A DNA stretch of 34,569 nt from Treponema sp. (GCA_017651065.1 JAGCDP010000039.1:1-34569), one strand, 5' to 3'; counted from the stretch's first letter, positions 1 to 7,085 are shown. The notes: a model not told the origin generated them from the letters alone. Made by a program: numbers and translations.

Positions 1-113
1 AAGAATTCAAGAAAGATTTGGTTGAATATATTACATATTACAACACAGAGCGTATTAAAATGGGATTAAACGGCCTGAGCCCTATTGAATTTAGAGCTCA
101 ATATGCCGCATAA
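1..113 (+). CDS. IS3-family transposase, C-terminal fragment cut by the window edge
   Basis: Reading from base 3 gives 36 residues ending at TAA 111-113. The segment YYNTERIKMGLNGLSPIEFR matches the conserved end of the IS3-family OrfB integrase core, where a Y-N-x-x-R motif is followed by a GL(S/T)P-x-E-(F/Y)R motif near the C-terminus. Only this tail is visible; the DDE residues lie upstream of the window. The stop codon is 28 bp before the presumed IS right end, as expected for these elements. Confidence 0.8.
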   Translation, partial: EFKKDLVEYITYYNTERIKMGLNGLSPIEFRAQYAA

Positions 114-141
114 TTTTGTCTATAAAAAAGGGTTCAGTTCA
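1..141 (+). mobile_element. Right end of an IS3-family (IS150-like) insertion sequence
   Basis: The window opens inside the 3' end of a transposase frame. It is followed by a short tail ending GGGTTCAGTTCA at 130-141, which has the form of an IS3-group right terminal inverted repeat (terminal CA). The left end lies outside the window, so completeness of the element cannot be judged. It sits about 120 bp upstream of the pta promoter. Confidence 0.7.
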
Positions 142-263
142 AAAGCGGCCACTGGACTGAGCGAGTGCAACGAGCGAGGGAAGCGGCTGGAGCGAAAGCG
201 GAACCTGGAGTAGCCCGACCCCGATTTTTGGCGGAGACAAAAATCGGGGAAACGCCCTGAGCA
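142..263. repeat. GC-rich intergenic segment with a 12-bp-stem hairpin
   Basis: This segment is clearly more GC-rich than its neighbours and has no convincing gene. It contains a perfect inverted repeat: CCCCGATTTTTG at 219-230, a 7-nt loop, and CAAAAATCGGGG at 238-249. The preceding part (about 150-210) carries GCGAGTGCAACGAGCGAGG-like text similar in flavour to the GC-rich element at 1699-1775, which suggests dispersed intergenic repeats. No T-tract follows the hairpin, so a terminator is not supported. Confidence 0.5.
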
Positions 264-292
264 TTGAAAAAAACGCCCGTTTGCGATATTTT
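264..292 (+). promoter_or_regulatory. Predicted sigma-70-type promoter of pta
   Basis: TTGAAA at 264-269 and TATTTT at 287-292 are separated by 17 bp. Transcription would start near 299, so the mRNA would begin almost exactly with the REP-like hairpin at 301-327. Confidence 0.55.
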
Positions 293-300
293 ATTAATAG

Positions 301-334
301 ATTGCCGTGTCGAGCACGGCAATGACGTTTTTTT
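301..334 (+). repeat. REP-like hairpin plus T-tract directly upstream of the pta ribosome-binding site
   Basis: ATTGCCGTG at 301-309 pairs with the CACGGCAAT that ends at 323. It is followed by GACG and seven T's, which run into GGAGG (335-339), the pta Shine-Dalgarno. It belongs to the same family as 5576-5601 and, with a longer loop, 1384-1417 and 33099-33133; all share ATTGCC...CAATGAC ends. Its shape is that of an intrinsic terminator, so it could attenuate or stabilise the pta message (inference). Confidence 0.6.
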
Positions 335-344
335 GGAGGCATTT

Positions 345-1376
345 ATGGCATTTGTAGATGAATTATTAAATAAGGCAAAGGCTGCCGGTAAGACAATCGT
401 TCTTTGCGAAGGTGAAGACAAGCGCGTTGTTGAAGCAGCATCAAAAATCGTAAAAGATGGAATCGCAAAAATCATTTTGATTGGAAGCGACGAAGACATT
501 AAAGCAAGCGGAAGCAATGCAGACTTGAGCGGAGTTACAATCGTTGACCCTGCAAAGGATGCAAACGCAGACAAATATGCAGAGCTTCTTTTTAAGGCTC
601 GTGAAGGAAAAATCAACAAGAAAACTGGCGAACCAGAATATGCAAACGTTGCAGCTGCAAAGGCCGCAATTCTTAAGGATCACACAATGTACGGTGCACT
701 CATCCTTAAGGCAGGCGATGCAGACGGATTTGTTTCTGGTGCATGCCACTCAACAGCAAATACCTTGCGCCCAGGACTCCAGGTAATCAAAACAGCACCT
801 GGCTTTAAGACAGTTTCAAGCTGCTTTATCATGGTTGCCCCAGAAGGCGGAAACCCATATGTACCGGAGGGAGTTGCAGTATTCGGCGACTGTGCAATCA
901 ACATTGAACCAAGTGCAGAAGAGCTTTGCGACATTGCACTCGCTTCTGCCGACACAGCAAAGAAAATTGCAGGAATTGAACCACGCGTAGCAATGCTTTC
1001 TTTCTCTACAAAGGGCTCAGGAAACGACGCAAAATTCTACGACACAGTTTCAAAGGTACAGCAGGCAACAGAACTCGCAAAAGCCGCAGCTCCAGACTTG
1101 GCATTGGACGGAGAATTCCAGTTTGATGCAGCCGTTGCTCCAGAAGTAGGCGAACTCAAAGCCCCAGGCAGCAAAGTAGCAGGCCACGCAAACACCTTCA
1201 TCTTCCCAAACATCAACGCCGGTAATATCGGTTACAAAATCTGCCAGCGAATGGGTGGCTGGATGGCAATTGGTCCAGTTTGTCAGGGCTTCGCAAAGCC
1301 TCTCAACGATTTGAGCCGCGGTTGTAATGTAGATGATATTATTGCGACAGTAGCTGTAACAGCGCTGCAGGCATAA
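345..1376 (+). CDS. pta: Phosphate acetyltransferase
   Basis: Pta interconverts acetyl-CoA plus phosphate with acetyl phosphate plus CoA in the cytoplasm. With acetate kinase this is the usual ATP-yielding acetate route of fermenting treponemes. The 343-residue product has the normal length of short (PTA_PTB-domain only) enzymes. Family motifs are visible in order: LCEGEDKRVVEAA near the N-terminus, MLSFSTKGSG, DGEFQFDAAVAPEVG, NINAGNIGYK and GPVCQGFAKPLNDLSRGC at the C-terminus. The ATG at 345 is chosen because GGAGG lies 5 nt upstream and the homologous domain begins there; the open frame extends to 264 but that part is promoter and REP sequence. It appears monocistronic, with a bidirectional terminator at 1423-1461. 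No acetate kinase gene is adjacent. Confidence 0.95.
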   Translation: MAFVDELLNKAKAAGKTIVLCEGEDKRVVEAASKIVKDGIAKIILIGSDEDIKASGSNADLSGVTIVDPAKDANADKYAELLFKAREGKINKKTGEPEYANVAAAKAAILKDHTMYGALILKAGDADGFVSGACHSTANTLRPGLQVIKTAPGFKTVSSCFIMVAPEGGNPYVPEGVAVFGDCAINIEPSAEELCDIALASADTAKKIAGIEPRVAMLSFSTKGSGNDAKFYDTVSKVQQATELAKAAAPDLALDGEFQFDAAVAPEVGELKAPGSKVAGHANTFIFPNINAGNIGYKICQRMGGWMAIGPVCQGFAKPLNDLSRGCNVDDIIATVAVTALQA

Positions 1377-1383
1377 TTGGACA

Positions 1384-1417
1384 CGTCATTGCGAGGAGCT
1401 CGCGACGTGGCAATCCA
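1384..1417. repeat. REP-like palindromic repeat, copy downstream of pta
   Basis: The element runs CGTCATTGCGAGGAG at its left end and GACGTGGCAATCCA at its right end, an imperfect palindrome. It begins 7 bp after the pta stop codon. A near-identical copy is at 33099-33133 beside the transketolase stop. Its outer ends are the reverse complement of the ATTGCC...CAATGAC elements at 301 and 5576. Confidence 0.75.
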
Positions 1418-1422
1418 TGAAT

Positions 1423-1461
1423 AAAAAAAAAGCACTTCCATAAAAAGGAAGTGCTTTTTTT
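1423..1461. terminator. Bidirectional intrinsic terminator between pta and the small membrane protein gene
   Basis: The stem AGCACTTCC (1431-1439) / GGAAGTGCT (1447-1455) has a 7-nt loop. It is flanked by eight A's on the left and seven T's on the right, so it can terminate both pta (plus) and the convergent minus-strand gene ending at 1465. Confidence 0.9.
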
Positions 1462-1464
1462 ATC

Positions 1465-1671
1465 CTATCTATATCTTATCAAAAAATAAACAACATAAAC
1501 CCAACCCATGAGACCGTGGACTATAGCCCAGCCTACTGATTTCCAGGTGGCGAAACTTATTACCATGGCCAAAACTGAACCAAAGGTAACGCCTTTTTCA
1601 ACTGAACGCTTTACGATTTTCTTGGAGCCATCCGGGCGCTCTTCAATTTCTTCGATTATTTCTTTTCCCAT
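1465..1671 (-). CDS. Small membrane protein of unknown function (68 aa)
   Basis: I do not recognise a named family. The first 28 residues are charged and cytoplasm-like (KEIIEEIEERPDGSKKIVKR). They are followed by two hydrophobic segments separated by a short turn (about residues 30-44 and 47-64), giving a likely two-helix inner-membrane protein. AGAGG lies 7 nt upstream of the ATG. It is downstream of paaK on the same strand, separated by about 110 bp of GC-rich repeat, so co-transcription is uncertain. It ends just before the shared terminator. The clear Shine-Dalgarno and strongly bipartite composition support a real gene rather than a chance frame. Confidence 0.6.
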   Translation of the reverse strand: MGKEIIEEIEERPDGSKKIVKRSVEKGVTFGSVLAMVISFATWKSVGWAIVHGLMGWVYVVYFLIRYR

Positions 1672-1698
1672 AGTTGTACCTCTATTATCGCGGGGTTT

Positions 1699-1775
1699 TT
1701 AAGGGGTGGCAACCCCTTAGGAGGACGGGGTCGGGCGCAACGAAGTGCGGCCGAGGGGAGGGGCCTCCTCCCCTA
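1699..1775. repeat. GC-rich element with two palindromes
   Basis: The intergenic space between paaK and the small membrane gene holds AAGGGGT-ggca-ACCCCTT (1701-1718) and AGGGGAGG-ggcct-CCTCCCCT (1754-1774). Between them is a G-rich stretch that includes GGGCGCAACGAAGTGCGGCC. It differs sharply in composition from the flanking genes and looks like a dispersed intergenic element. It could fold as a structured 3' region of the paaK transcript, but no T-tract marks a terminator. Confidence 0.5.
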
Positions 1776-1782
1776 CTGGTCT

Positions 1783-3024
1783 TTATTCAAAACGCTTATC
1801 TTCAATACGCTTTGTTTTCTTTTCGCTTCTTGGAAGTTCGCCTACGCCGACAACCTTTACGATTGGGGTCATGTTGTACTTCTGCTTGAAGTTGTAGGTC
1901 ATTGTGAGGGCTGCTTCTGTGCGGTCGGTGCCGCCTTCTACTTCCATCATAACGGTCATCTGGTCTTTGCCGTCTACGTGTTCGATGATGGCGCGGTATT
2001 CGCTTGAAGCTCCAGGAACTGTGCGGATTACATCTTCGATTGTGCTTGGGAAGATGATGTTGCCCTTTACCTTTACCATGTCGTCGCTGCGGCCCATGAT
2101 TGGCGTAATGCGTGGGAACTTGCAGCCGCACTTGCATTCACCAGGAACAAATGCTGCCAGGTCGTGTGTGCGGAAGCGGAACAATGGAGCACCTTCTTTT
2201 ACAAAGGTTGTAAGTGTTACTTCACCAAGGGTTCCTTCAGGAACAGGCTCGCCTGTCACAGGGTCAAGGATTTCTACATATACGTAATCGTCGAATACGT
2301 GGATTCCTTCTTCGCCTGGACAGTTGATGCCGATTCCAGGACCATAACATTCTGTAAGTCCGTAAATGTCAAAAAGTTCAATTCCTAAAATATTCTTGAT
2401 GCGGTTGCGCATTTTTTCGCCCCAGCGTTCAGAACCAATTACGCCTTTTTTGAGGCAGATTTTATCTTTAAGTCCGCGTGCTTCTACCTGTTCTGCAAGG
2501 AGGAGAGCATAAGAGGAAGTTGCACACAATACTGTAGACTTCAAATCCTGCATCATCTGCAGCTGCTTTTCTGTGTTACCAGGTCCCATTGGAATTGCCA
2601 TAGCACCAAGGCGTTCACAGCCAGCCTGAAAGCCGATACCTGCAGTCCACAAGCCGTATCCCGGTGTGATGTGGATGCGATCTTTGTTTGTAATGCCTGC
2701 CATTTCGTAGCAGCGTGCAAACATGATTGCCCAGTCTTCTACGTCTTTCTTTGTATATGGAATGATTACCGGTGAACCTGTAGTTCCGCTTGATGAGTGG
2801 ATGCGCACAATTTCTTCTTCCGGAACTGTTGCAAGTCCAAGAGGGTATGCATCGCGAAGGTCCTGCTTTGAGCAGAATGGCACCAGCTTTTCAAAATCTT
2901 CCTGAGTTTTAATATCTTCTGGTTGTACGTTCTTAAAACGTTCTGTATAAAAAGGATTTCCGCAAGCCTTAACACGGCGAATCTGAGCGCGGATTTGTTC
3001 AAGTTGAAGTTCTGTAAGTTTCAT
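1783..3024 (-). CDS. paaK: Phenylacetate-CoA ligase (AMP-forming)
   Basis: The enzyme activates phenylacetate or related aryl-acetates with ATP and CoA to aryl-acetyl-CoA in the cytoplasm. At 413 residues it is close to the usual PaaK length (about 430). The AMP-binding P-loop SSSGTTGSPV lies at residues 77-86; further on are YGLTECYGPG (adenylate-forming core), FRTHDL, a CKCGCKFPR cysteine cluster typical of the family, and the hinge segment MGRSDDMVKVKG before the C-terminal domain. AGGAG lies 6 nt upstream of the ATG. Its promoter carries two copies of the palindrome also found at the ECF-pheA-aroF and iorAB operons. This suggests that here the enzyme feeds IorAB for aromatic amino acid salvage rather than aerobic phenylacetate breakdown, for which no other paa genes are present. 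Confidence 0.92.
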   Translation of the reverse strand: MKLTELQLEQIRAQIRRVKACGNPFYTERFKNVQPEDIKTQEDFEKLVPFCSKQDLRDAYPLGLATVPEEEIVRIHSSSGTTGSPVIIPYTKKDVEDWAIMFARCYEMAGITNKDRIHITPGYGLWTAGIGFQAGCERLGAMAIPMGPGNTEKQLQMMQDLKSTVLCATSSYALLLAEQVEARGLKDKICLKKGVIGSERWGEKMRNRIKNILGIELFDIYGLTECYGPGIGINCPGEEGIHVFDDYVYVEILDPVTGEPVPEGTLGEVTLTTFVKEGAPLFRFRTHDLAAFVPGECKCGCKFPRITPIMGRSDDMVKVKGNIIFPSTIEDVIRTVPGASSEYRAIIEHVDGKDQMTVMMEVEGGTDRTEAALTMTYNFKQKYNMTPIVKVVGVGELPRSEKKTKRIEDKRFE

Positions 3025-3039
3025 AAAAATCTCCTGTAT

Positions 3040-3107
3040 GTTTCTACTAATAGTAACATGATAGCATGGTGATTTTACTTTGTCAAGCCGTTTCTATAAA
3101 AAGAAAC
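3040..3107 (-). promoter_or_regulatory. paaK promoter with two copies of the shared 18-bp operator
   Basis: On the minus strand TTGACA (3081-3086) and TATCAT (3058-3063) are spaced 17 bp, a strong promoter. Operator copy 1, GTTTCTACTAATAGTAAC (3040-3057, plus-strand reading), abuts the -10 and covers the start site. Copy 2, GTTTCTATAAAAAGAAAC (3090-3107), lies just upstream of the -35. The two start 50 bp apart, about five helical turns, which fits cooperative or looping repression (inference). Confidence 0.7.
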
Positions 3108-3121
3108 AAAAAAAAGGGAGG

Positions 3122-3380
3122 AGCCTACAAAATGCGGGATTTCTTATTTTCTGTAGGCTTTTTTGCCTGAAAAATCATGTTTATAAGTGCGACAGACCTA
3201 CAGTTTTTGAATTTTTTCATTTTTGTAGGCCGATATCCACCCATATTTCTACTTTTTCTTGTTTTTTGGCCTACAAAAACTATTCTTTTTCATAAACTGT
3301 AGGCCGAGACCACATTTCCCTGTGCAAAAACATTCATAATCGGCCTACAAAACATCAACTTTTTTCATTTTTGTAGGCCG
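3122..3380. repeat. Array of four CCTACA/TGTAGG hairpins with a 73-bp period
   Basis: The 5' arms CCTACA start at 3124, 3197, 3270 and 3343, exactly 73 bp apart each time. Each is followed 21-22 nt later by the complementary TGTAGG (3152, 3224, 3298, 3372). Arms extend to 8-9 bp in units 1, 3 and 4 (for example GGCCTACA/TGTAGGCC). Loops and inter-unit stretches of about 37 nt are AT-rich and differ between units; on the minus strand three of the four units read CCTACA-4 nt-ATGAAAAA. Unit 1 is followed by a run of T's. The array fills the space between the lipoprotein gene at 3429-4298 and the paaK promoter. Function unknown. Confidence 0.75.
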
Positions 3381-3428
3381 GACTCAGATTTTTCTGCGAG
3401 GACGATTCAGCGGACTGTGCTTAAAAAA

Positions 3429-4298
3429 CTATTCTTTTACACTGATATTAAATGTAATAGTCTGCCCTGCTTTGTCTTCGGGCTTCTGGAAGGTGTAGGT
3501 AACGGTTTTTCTATCGCAGGCTTTGACGTCAAAAACGTATTTTGAATTATTTGCATAATCAGAATTAAGGAATTCATTCTTGTCTGTCATGTCTGTTACA
3601 TAAAGATAAACAGTTCCGCTTTTGAATGAAAAATCTGTTACAAAGGTGGTCATACCCTTTTCGGTAGTTCCGCTTGCTTTGTCAGTCAATTCAAATTTCA
3701 GACCTTTGTAAGTTGTAAGAATAAAATCATCATTTTCCTGGACAACTGTCTTACCTACCTCGTCCATTGTCGGATTAAGAACTGCATCAATAAATGCAGA
3801 AATTACAGACTGACCGTTGCCTGAAAGAGCTTCGCGGTCAAGCTTGGCAGATTCAAGGGTATCGGTATTGATACAATCATAAACAACAGAACTGCCGTTT
3901 ACAATTTCATAAGTAATTTTATACTGATTTCCTTCCTGCAGCATGATAATCATTGTATTAGCAAAAAGTGTATACTGCTGGCCATTATCAAAACATACGC
4001 TTACAGTATGAACTCCAGGTGAAAGACGGAAAAGCTGTTCACGTGATTTCTTTGTTTTAACTGTCCAGCCTGCTACTGTTTCAGTATACATATGAAGCTT
4101 TGTATCCTGACCATCATCAATTGCGGCAATTGTCAAATTTGGCCCGACAATAATTTCAACAGAAGTTTCTGCTTCTTCACCAGCAGGGTAATATCCCTGA
4201 TCCAAAGGTTCGCTGGTTCCTCCCATAGAAGCACAAGAAGAAAGAATAACACAAACCGAAGTTAAAGCAGCGACTAATAAAATTTTGATTTTTTTCAT
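3429..4298 (-). CDS. Exported lipoprotein of unknown function (289 aa)
   Basis: I do not recognise a characterised family. The N-terminus MKKIKILLVAALTSVCVILSSC is a type II signal peptide with a lipobox ending at Cys22, so the mature protein should be membrane-anchored outside the cytoplasm. The body is rich in beta-prone segments. A portion around residues 45-135 (IIVGPNLTIAAIDDG ... LSPGVHTVSVCFDNG) resembles small PEGA-like or immunoglobulin-like surface modules that recur in spirochaete lipoproteins. That resemblance is weak. GGAG lies 7 nt upstream of the ATG. It has no obvious operon partner: the next minus-strand gene, paaK, is about 400 bp away beyond the hairpin array and has its own promoter. 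Confidence 0.8.
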   Translation of the reverse strand: MKKIKILLVAALTSVCVILSSCASMGGTSEPLDQGYYPAGEEAETSVEIIVGPNLTIAAIDDGQDTKLHMYTETVAGWTVKTKKSREQLFRLSPGVHTVSVCFDNGQQYTLFANTMIIMLQEGNQYKITYEIVNGSSVVYDCINTDTLESAKLDREALSGNGQSVISAFIDAVLNPTMDEVGKTVVQENDDFILTTYKGLKFELTDKASGTTEKGMTTFVTDFSFKSGTVYLYVTDMTDKNEFLNSDYANNSKYVFDVKACDRKTVTYTFQKPEDKAGQTITFNISVKE

Positions 4299-4407
4299 TT
4301 TTTTCTCCTGATTGTATTATATATACTTCAAGTTCTTTATACTAGTAAAACAAAAAAATATAGTTTAAAATCATTATAAAGGTCTTGCAGACTTACAGGA
4401 GTTTTTC

Positions 4408-5463
4408 ATGAAAAAAAATCTTATGTGTTTTCTGGTATTTCTTTTTGTTTCCGTTTTTGCTCTTTCTGCACAACAAAAATATCTTGACTGTATTAACAAC
4501 GGCGACTACATCTATTTTATGGACTACAGATATAACAGTCCTTATATCAAGGGTTATCTGGTTTATCATTTCGATGACACCAGTTCTTTTATTGTAAGTA
4601 CAACAACTGATGCGATTACAGACGAAAAAGGTTATATCATTTTTACAACCCGTTTAGATGAAAATGACAGTATTTCCATTCAAGAAATTTACGCAATTTC
4701 TGCAAAAACCGAAGAGGAGGAGGGCTTTTATATACAGAATGCAATTGATTTTTTGAATTTTGCCTCCATGCGGCTTTCAATAAAAGATGAAATAAAAGAA
4801 GACTGTACCTTCGAAGATAAGTGGGACAATTACAGCCTGTGGTATCATTTTTCTTCTGTAATTCCTTTCTTTGGTTTTGATACTATCTGTTATGACAAAG
4901 AAGGTACTAAAGTTGCAATGGAAGCCTACCGTTACGGGCATTACAAGGAATATTCCAATGAATTGCTTGATGCATTTGTAGCAAATGATATTGAATATGT
5001 AGAGCCGGTAGAAAGAAATTCCGGATCGGTTCCTTCAAAAGCAAAGAAAAAGACTGTAAAGGATAACGGCTATAAAATCACTCTTGATGAAAACTGGACA
5101 GAAAACACTTATGGAAAAAATATTTCATACTGGCTCGAAATACAAAGCTATAGAGAATCTCAGATTATGATTGAACCAGCAGAAGGTGTTGTTTCTTTGG
5201 CAACAAAAGAAGAAAAAATTTCTTTTGCAAGACTTTTACTTCAGCTTATCTCCGGGGTTATTCCAACTTCAATCAATGCTCATTTTGATAAAAATGATTT
5301 GATTATTGAATATGATATAATTGGTGAAGAAAAGTGGCTGACATATACAAGAATCAGAATTACAGATAAATATCTGATTAATTTCAGTTCTTTTAAGGAT
5401 GTCTACGAAGCAAATAAACCATACTTTGAAAAAATCCTGAAAAGCATTAAAAAAACTTTTTAA
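4408..5463 (+). CDS. Secreted protein of unknown function (351 aa)
   Basis: The product begins with a Sec signal peptide, MKKNLMCFLVFLFVSVFALSA followed by QQ, consistent with signal peptidase I cleavage and periplasmic or surface location. No catalytic motif is recognised. The sequence is acidic and aromatic-rich, with a lysine-rich linker (SKAKKKTVKDNG) around residues 210-220. This separates an N-terminal portion from a C-terminal portion of about 130 residues that starts YKITLDENWTENTYGKNISY and ends near KPYFEKILKSIKKTF. The tail resembles small lipoprotein-like stress or surface domains that bind no known ligand; I cannot name it. AGGAG at 4397-4401 supports the ATG at 4408. It is transcribed divergently from the lipoprotein at 3429-4298 and ends just upstream of the trpP promoter. 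No clear terminator follows. Confidence 0.8.
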   Translation: MKKNLMCFLVFLFVSVFALSAQQKYLDCINNGDYIYFMDYRYNSPYIKGYLVYHFDDTSSFIVSTTTDAITDEKGYIIFTTRLDENDSISIQEIYAISAKTEEEEGFYIQNAIDFLNFASMRLSIKDEIKEDCTFEDKWDNYSLWYHFSSVIPFFGFDTICYDKEGTKVAMEAYRYGHYKEYSNELLDAFVANDIEYVEPVERNSGSVPSKAKKKTVKDNGYKITLDENWTENTYGKNISYWLEIQSYRESQIMIEPAEGVVSLATKEEKISFARLLLQLISGVIPTSINAHFDKNDLIIEYDIIGEEKWLTYTRIRITDKYLINFSSFKDVYEANKPYFEKILKSIKKTF

Positions 5464-5483
5464 AATTTTTTTTTTAAAACCTG

Positions 5484-5547
5484 TTGACAAAATATTATCT
5501 CTTGCGTTACTATTCGTAGTAACAAGAATGTTTCTTTGAATAGTAAC
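5484..5547 (+). promoter_or_regulatory. Promoter and double operator of the ECF-pheA-aroF operon
   Basis: TTGACA (5484-5489) and TACTAT (5508-5513) are 18 bp apart. The -10 is embedded in a palindrome, GTTACTATTCGTAGTAAC (5506-5523), with perfect 7-bp arms. A second copy, GTTTCTTTGAATAGTAAC (5530-5547), starts 24 bp later. Both match the palindromes at the paaK and iorA promoters. The arrangement, with an operator on the -10 and another just downstream, predicts repression. Confidence 0.7.
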
Positions 5548-5575
5548 GCGCAACGAAGCAGGAGGCATTCACAAG

Positions 5576-5601
5576 ATTGCCGGGTCAAGCCCGACAATGA
5601 C
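5576..5601 (+). repeat. REP-like hairpin in the trpP leader
   Basis: ATTGCCGGG...CCCGACAATGAC forms a short-loop hairpin starting 47 bp upstream of the trpP ATG. It is the same family as 301-327, here without a following long T-tract. The arm TCGGG/CCCGA core with loop TCAAG is also seen in the terminator at 31583-31605. Confidence 0.65.
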
Positions 5602-5622
5602 ATATTTTAAAGGAGATCCATC

Positions 5623-6195
5623 ATGGAAAAAAGAGAAATTCAACAGGAAGAAAAAAAGGGGCTTTCGCTCCGTGATTTGTTGCTTACCGCAGTGCTTTTG
5701 GCTGCCGGTGCAGTTTTGAAGTTTTTTGTAGGAACCTTCATCAACTTTTTTGGTATGAAGCCTAACTTCATTATTGCAATGTATTGTATGGTAATTGTTC
5801 TGCTTCGTCCAAAAATCTGGTATAGCATCATTGTTGGTCTTTTGGCTGGTGCTATCTGTCAGTTCTTCCCTGGAACACCTGGTTTGAACTTTGCTTCAGA
5901 ATTTGCAGGTGCCCTTTGTATGGGACTTTTGATTATGATTCCTGTAAAGAATCGCCCAATGGAAATTGGTATGGCTGCAGTAAACACATTTATCAGCACT
6001 GTAATTTCAGGCGGTTTATTCACAGTACTTTTGTTCGTAGTAATCAAATCTGATCCAAAAGCAATGGCAGCTTATGTACCAATCGTTTTGGGAACAGCAA
6101 CTTTGAATGCAGTAATCGTTGCACTTTTGTATGCTCCATTGATGAAAGCAATCAAAAAGCCATTTGTTTGTGAAAGCAACAAGGAAACTGCATAA
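5623..6195 (+). CDS. trpP: TrpP-like S component of an ECF transporter (aromatic substrate, probably tryptophan)
   Basis: This 190-residue, highly hydrophobic protein has about six membrane segments, the size and shape of an ECF substrate-binding (S) subunit. It resembles the TrpP family: a short cytoplasmic head, LLLTAVLLAAGAVLKFF, then the GMKPNFIIAMYCMVIVLLRPK segment that matches the MKPD-type motif of Bacillus TrpP, and a C-terminal LGTATLNAVIVALLYAPLMKAI helix. It is the first gene of an operon that encodes its own ATPases and EcfT, so a dedicated transporter is likely. The substrate is inferred from family resemblance and from co-transcription with pheA and aroF; tryptophan, another aromatic amino acid or an aryl-acetate are all possible. 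AAGGAG lies 8 nt upstream of the ATG. Confidence 0.75.
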   Translation: MEKREIQQEEKKGLSLRDLLLTAVLLAAGAVLKFFVGTFINFFGMKPNFIIAMYCMVIVLLRPKIWYSIIVGLLAGAICQFFPGTPGLNFASEFAGALCMGLLIMIPVKNRPMEIGMAAVNTFISTVISGGLFTVLLFVVIKSDPKAMAAYVPIVLGTATLNAVIVALLYAPLMKAIKKPFVCESNKETA

Positions 6196-6209
6196 CCAAG
6201 GAACACAAA

Positions 6210-7085
6210 ATGATCGAAATACAGGAACTGACTTTTAAGTATAGTAATTCCAAAAAGAATGCTCTTGAAAATATTACACTTAATATAGAAAAAGGCGACT
6301 TTATTGGAATAATAGGCGAATCGGGAGCAGGAAAAACAACGTTCTGCAGTTGTTTGAACGGGCTTATTCCGCATCACTACACCGGAGATTTTTACGGCTC
6401 TGTAAAGGTTGAAGGTCAGGATACCTTTGAAATTAAACCCGATAAGCTTGCACTTAAGGTTGGTTCTGTATTTCAGGATATTGAAAGTCAGATTGTAAGC
6501 TACTTTGTAGAAGACGAAATTCTTTTTGGTCTGGAAAACTTTGGAGTTCCGGCAGATCAGATTGATGCCAGAATTACAGAGGCGCTCGAAGCTCTGGACA
6601 TAACTGATTTACGCCACAGAGAAATAAATACTTTAAGCGGCGGTCAGAAACAGAAGGTTGTATTTGCTTCTATTTTAGCACTTCAGCCTGATTATCTTAT
6701 TCTGGATGAACCTACAGGCGAACTTGATCCGGCATCTTCACTTCAAATCTTCAAACTTCTTAAAAAACTCAACGAAGAAAAAGGAATTACAGTTATCATT
6801 GCAGAACAGAAAATCATGCTGCTTTGCGAGTTTGTAAAAAAGCTCATTGTTCTTGAAAAAGGAACAGTCGTTCATTACGGAGAAATCCGAAGCACACTCA
6901 CTCACCAGAAAGAAATGGAAGAAGCCGGAATCAACTGTCCGCGCGTTTTGACTTTAACAGGCAAAATGATGGATGAAGGCCTTACACCAAAGGGCATGAA
7001 AAAAGAAGACAGAATCTGCCTGAACACACAGGAAGCAGCAGACTTTGTAAAAAAATGTATGAAAACAAGCGGAGGCAAAAAATGA
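6210..7085 (+). CDS. ECF transporter ATPase subunit (EcfA)
   Basis: This is one of two ABC ATPases that energise the ECF module encoded with trpP. The 291-residue protein has Walker A GESGAGKTT at 36-44, a Q-loop in VFQD (88-90), the signature LSGGQKQ at 142-148, Walker B YLILDEPTGELDP at about 162-174 with the catalytic Glu167, and a switch region VIIAEQK in which the usual switch His appears replaced (IIAEQ). Such EQ/EH variants are common in ECF ATPases. A C-terminal extension of about 60 residues follows the ABC core. It starts 14 bp after trpP and overlaps the next gene by ATGA, indicating translational coupling. Confidence 0.88.
   Translation: MIEIQELTFKYSNSKKNALENITLNIEKGDFIGIIGESGAGKTTFCSCLNGLIPHHYTGDFYGSVKVEGQDTFEIKPDKLALKVGSVFQDIESQIVSYFVEDEILFGLENFGVPADQIDARITEALEALDITDLRHREINTLSGGQKQKVVFASILALQPDYLILDEPTGELDPASSLQIFKLLKKLNEEKGITVIIAEQKIMLLCEFVKKLIVLEKGTVVHYGEIRSTLTHQKEMEEAGINCPRVLTLTGKMMDEGLTPKGMKKEDRICLNTQEAADFVKKCMKTSGGKK

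Noticed and set aside
1701..1718. T-box-like text (GGGGTGGCAACC)
   Set aside because: It resembles part of the T-box antiterminator motif, but it is a simple perfect palindrome, lacks the rest of the motif and lies downstream of paaK rather than in a leader of a plus-strand aminoacyl-tRNA or amino acid gene.
3203..3300. Small open frames across the hairpin array
   Set aside because: The frames lack a credible ribosome-binding site and run through the structured repeats; the array structure explains the region better.
3122..3380. Possible CRISPR array (about 36-nt units and 37-nt separators)
   Set aside because: Only the arms of the units are conserved; loop sequences differ widely between units, whereas CRISPR repeats are near-identical. 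No cas gene is present in the window.
4332..4351. Possible operator GTTCTTTATACTAGTAAAAC between the genes at 4298 and 4408
   Set aside because: It is 20 bp with shifted half-sites and poor symmetry; the neighbouring genes are unrelated exported proteins.
5514..5622. Possible T-box or other riboswitch in the trpP leader
   Set aside because: The leader is only about 100 nt and contains an operator copy and a REP hairpin; no T-box sequence or terminator with T-run was found before the start codon.
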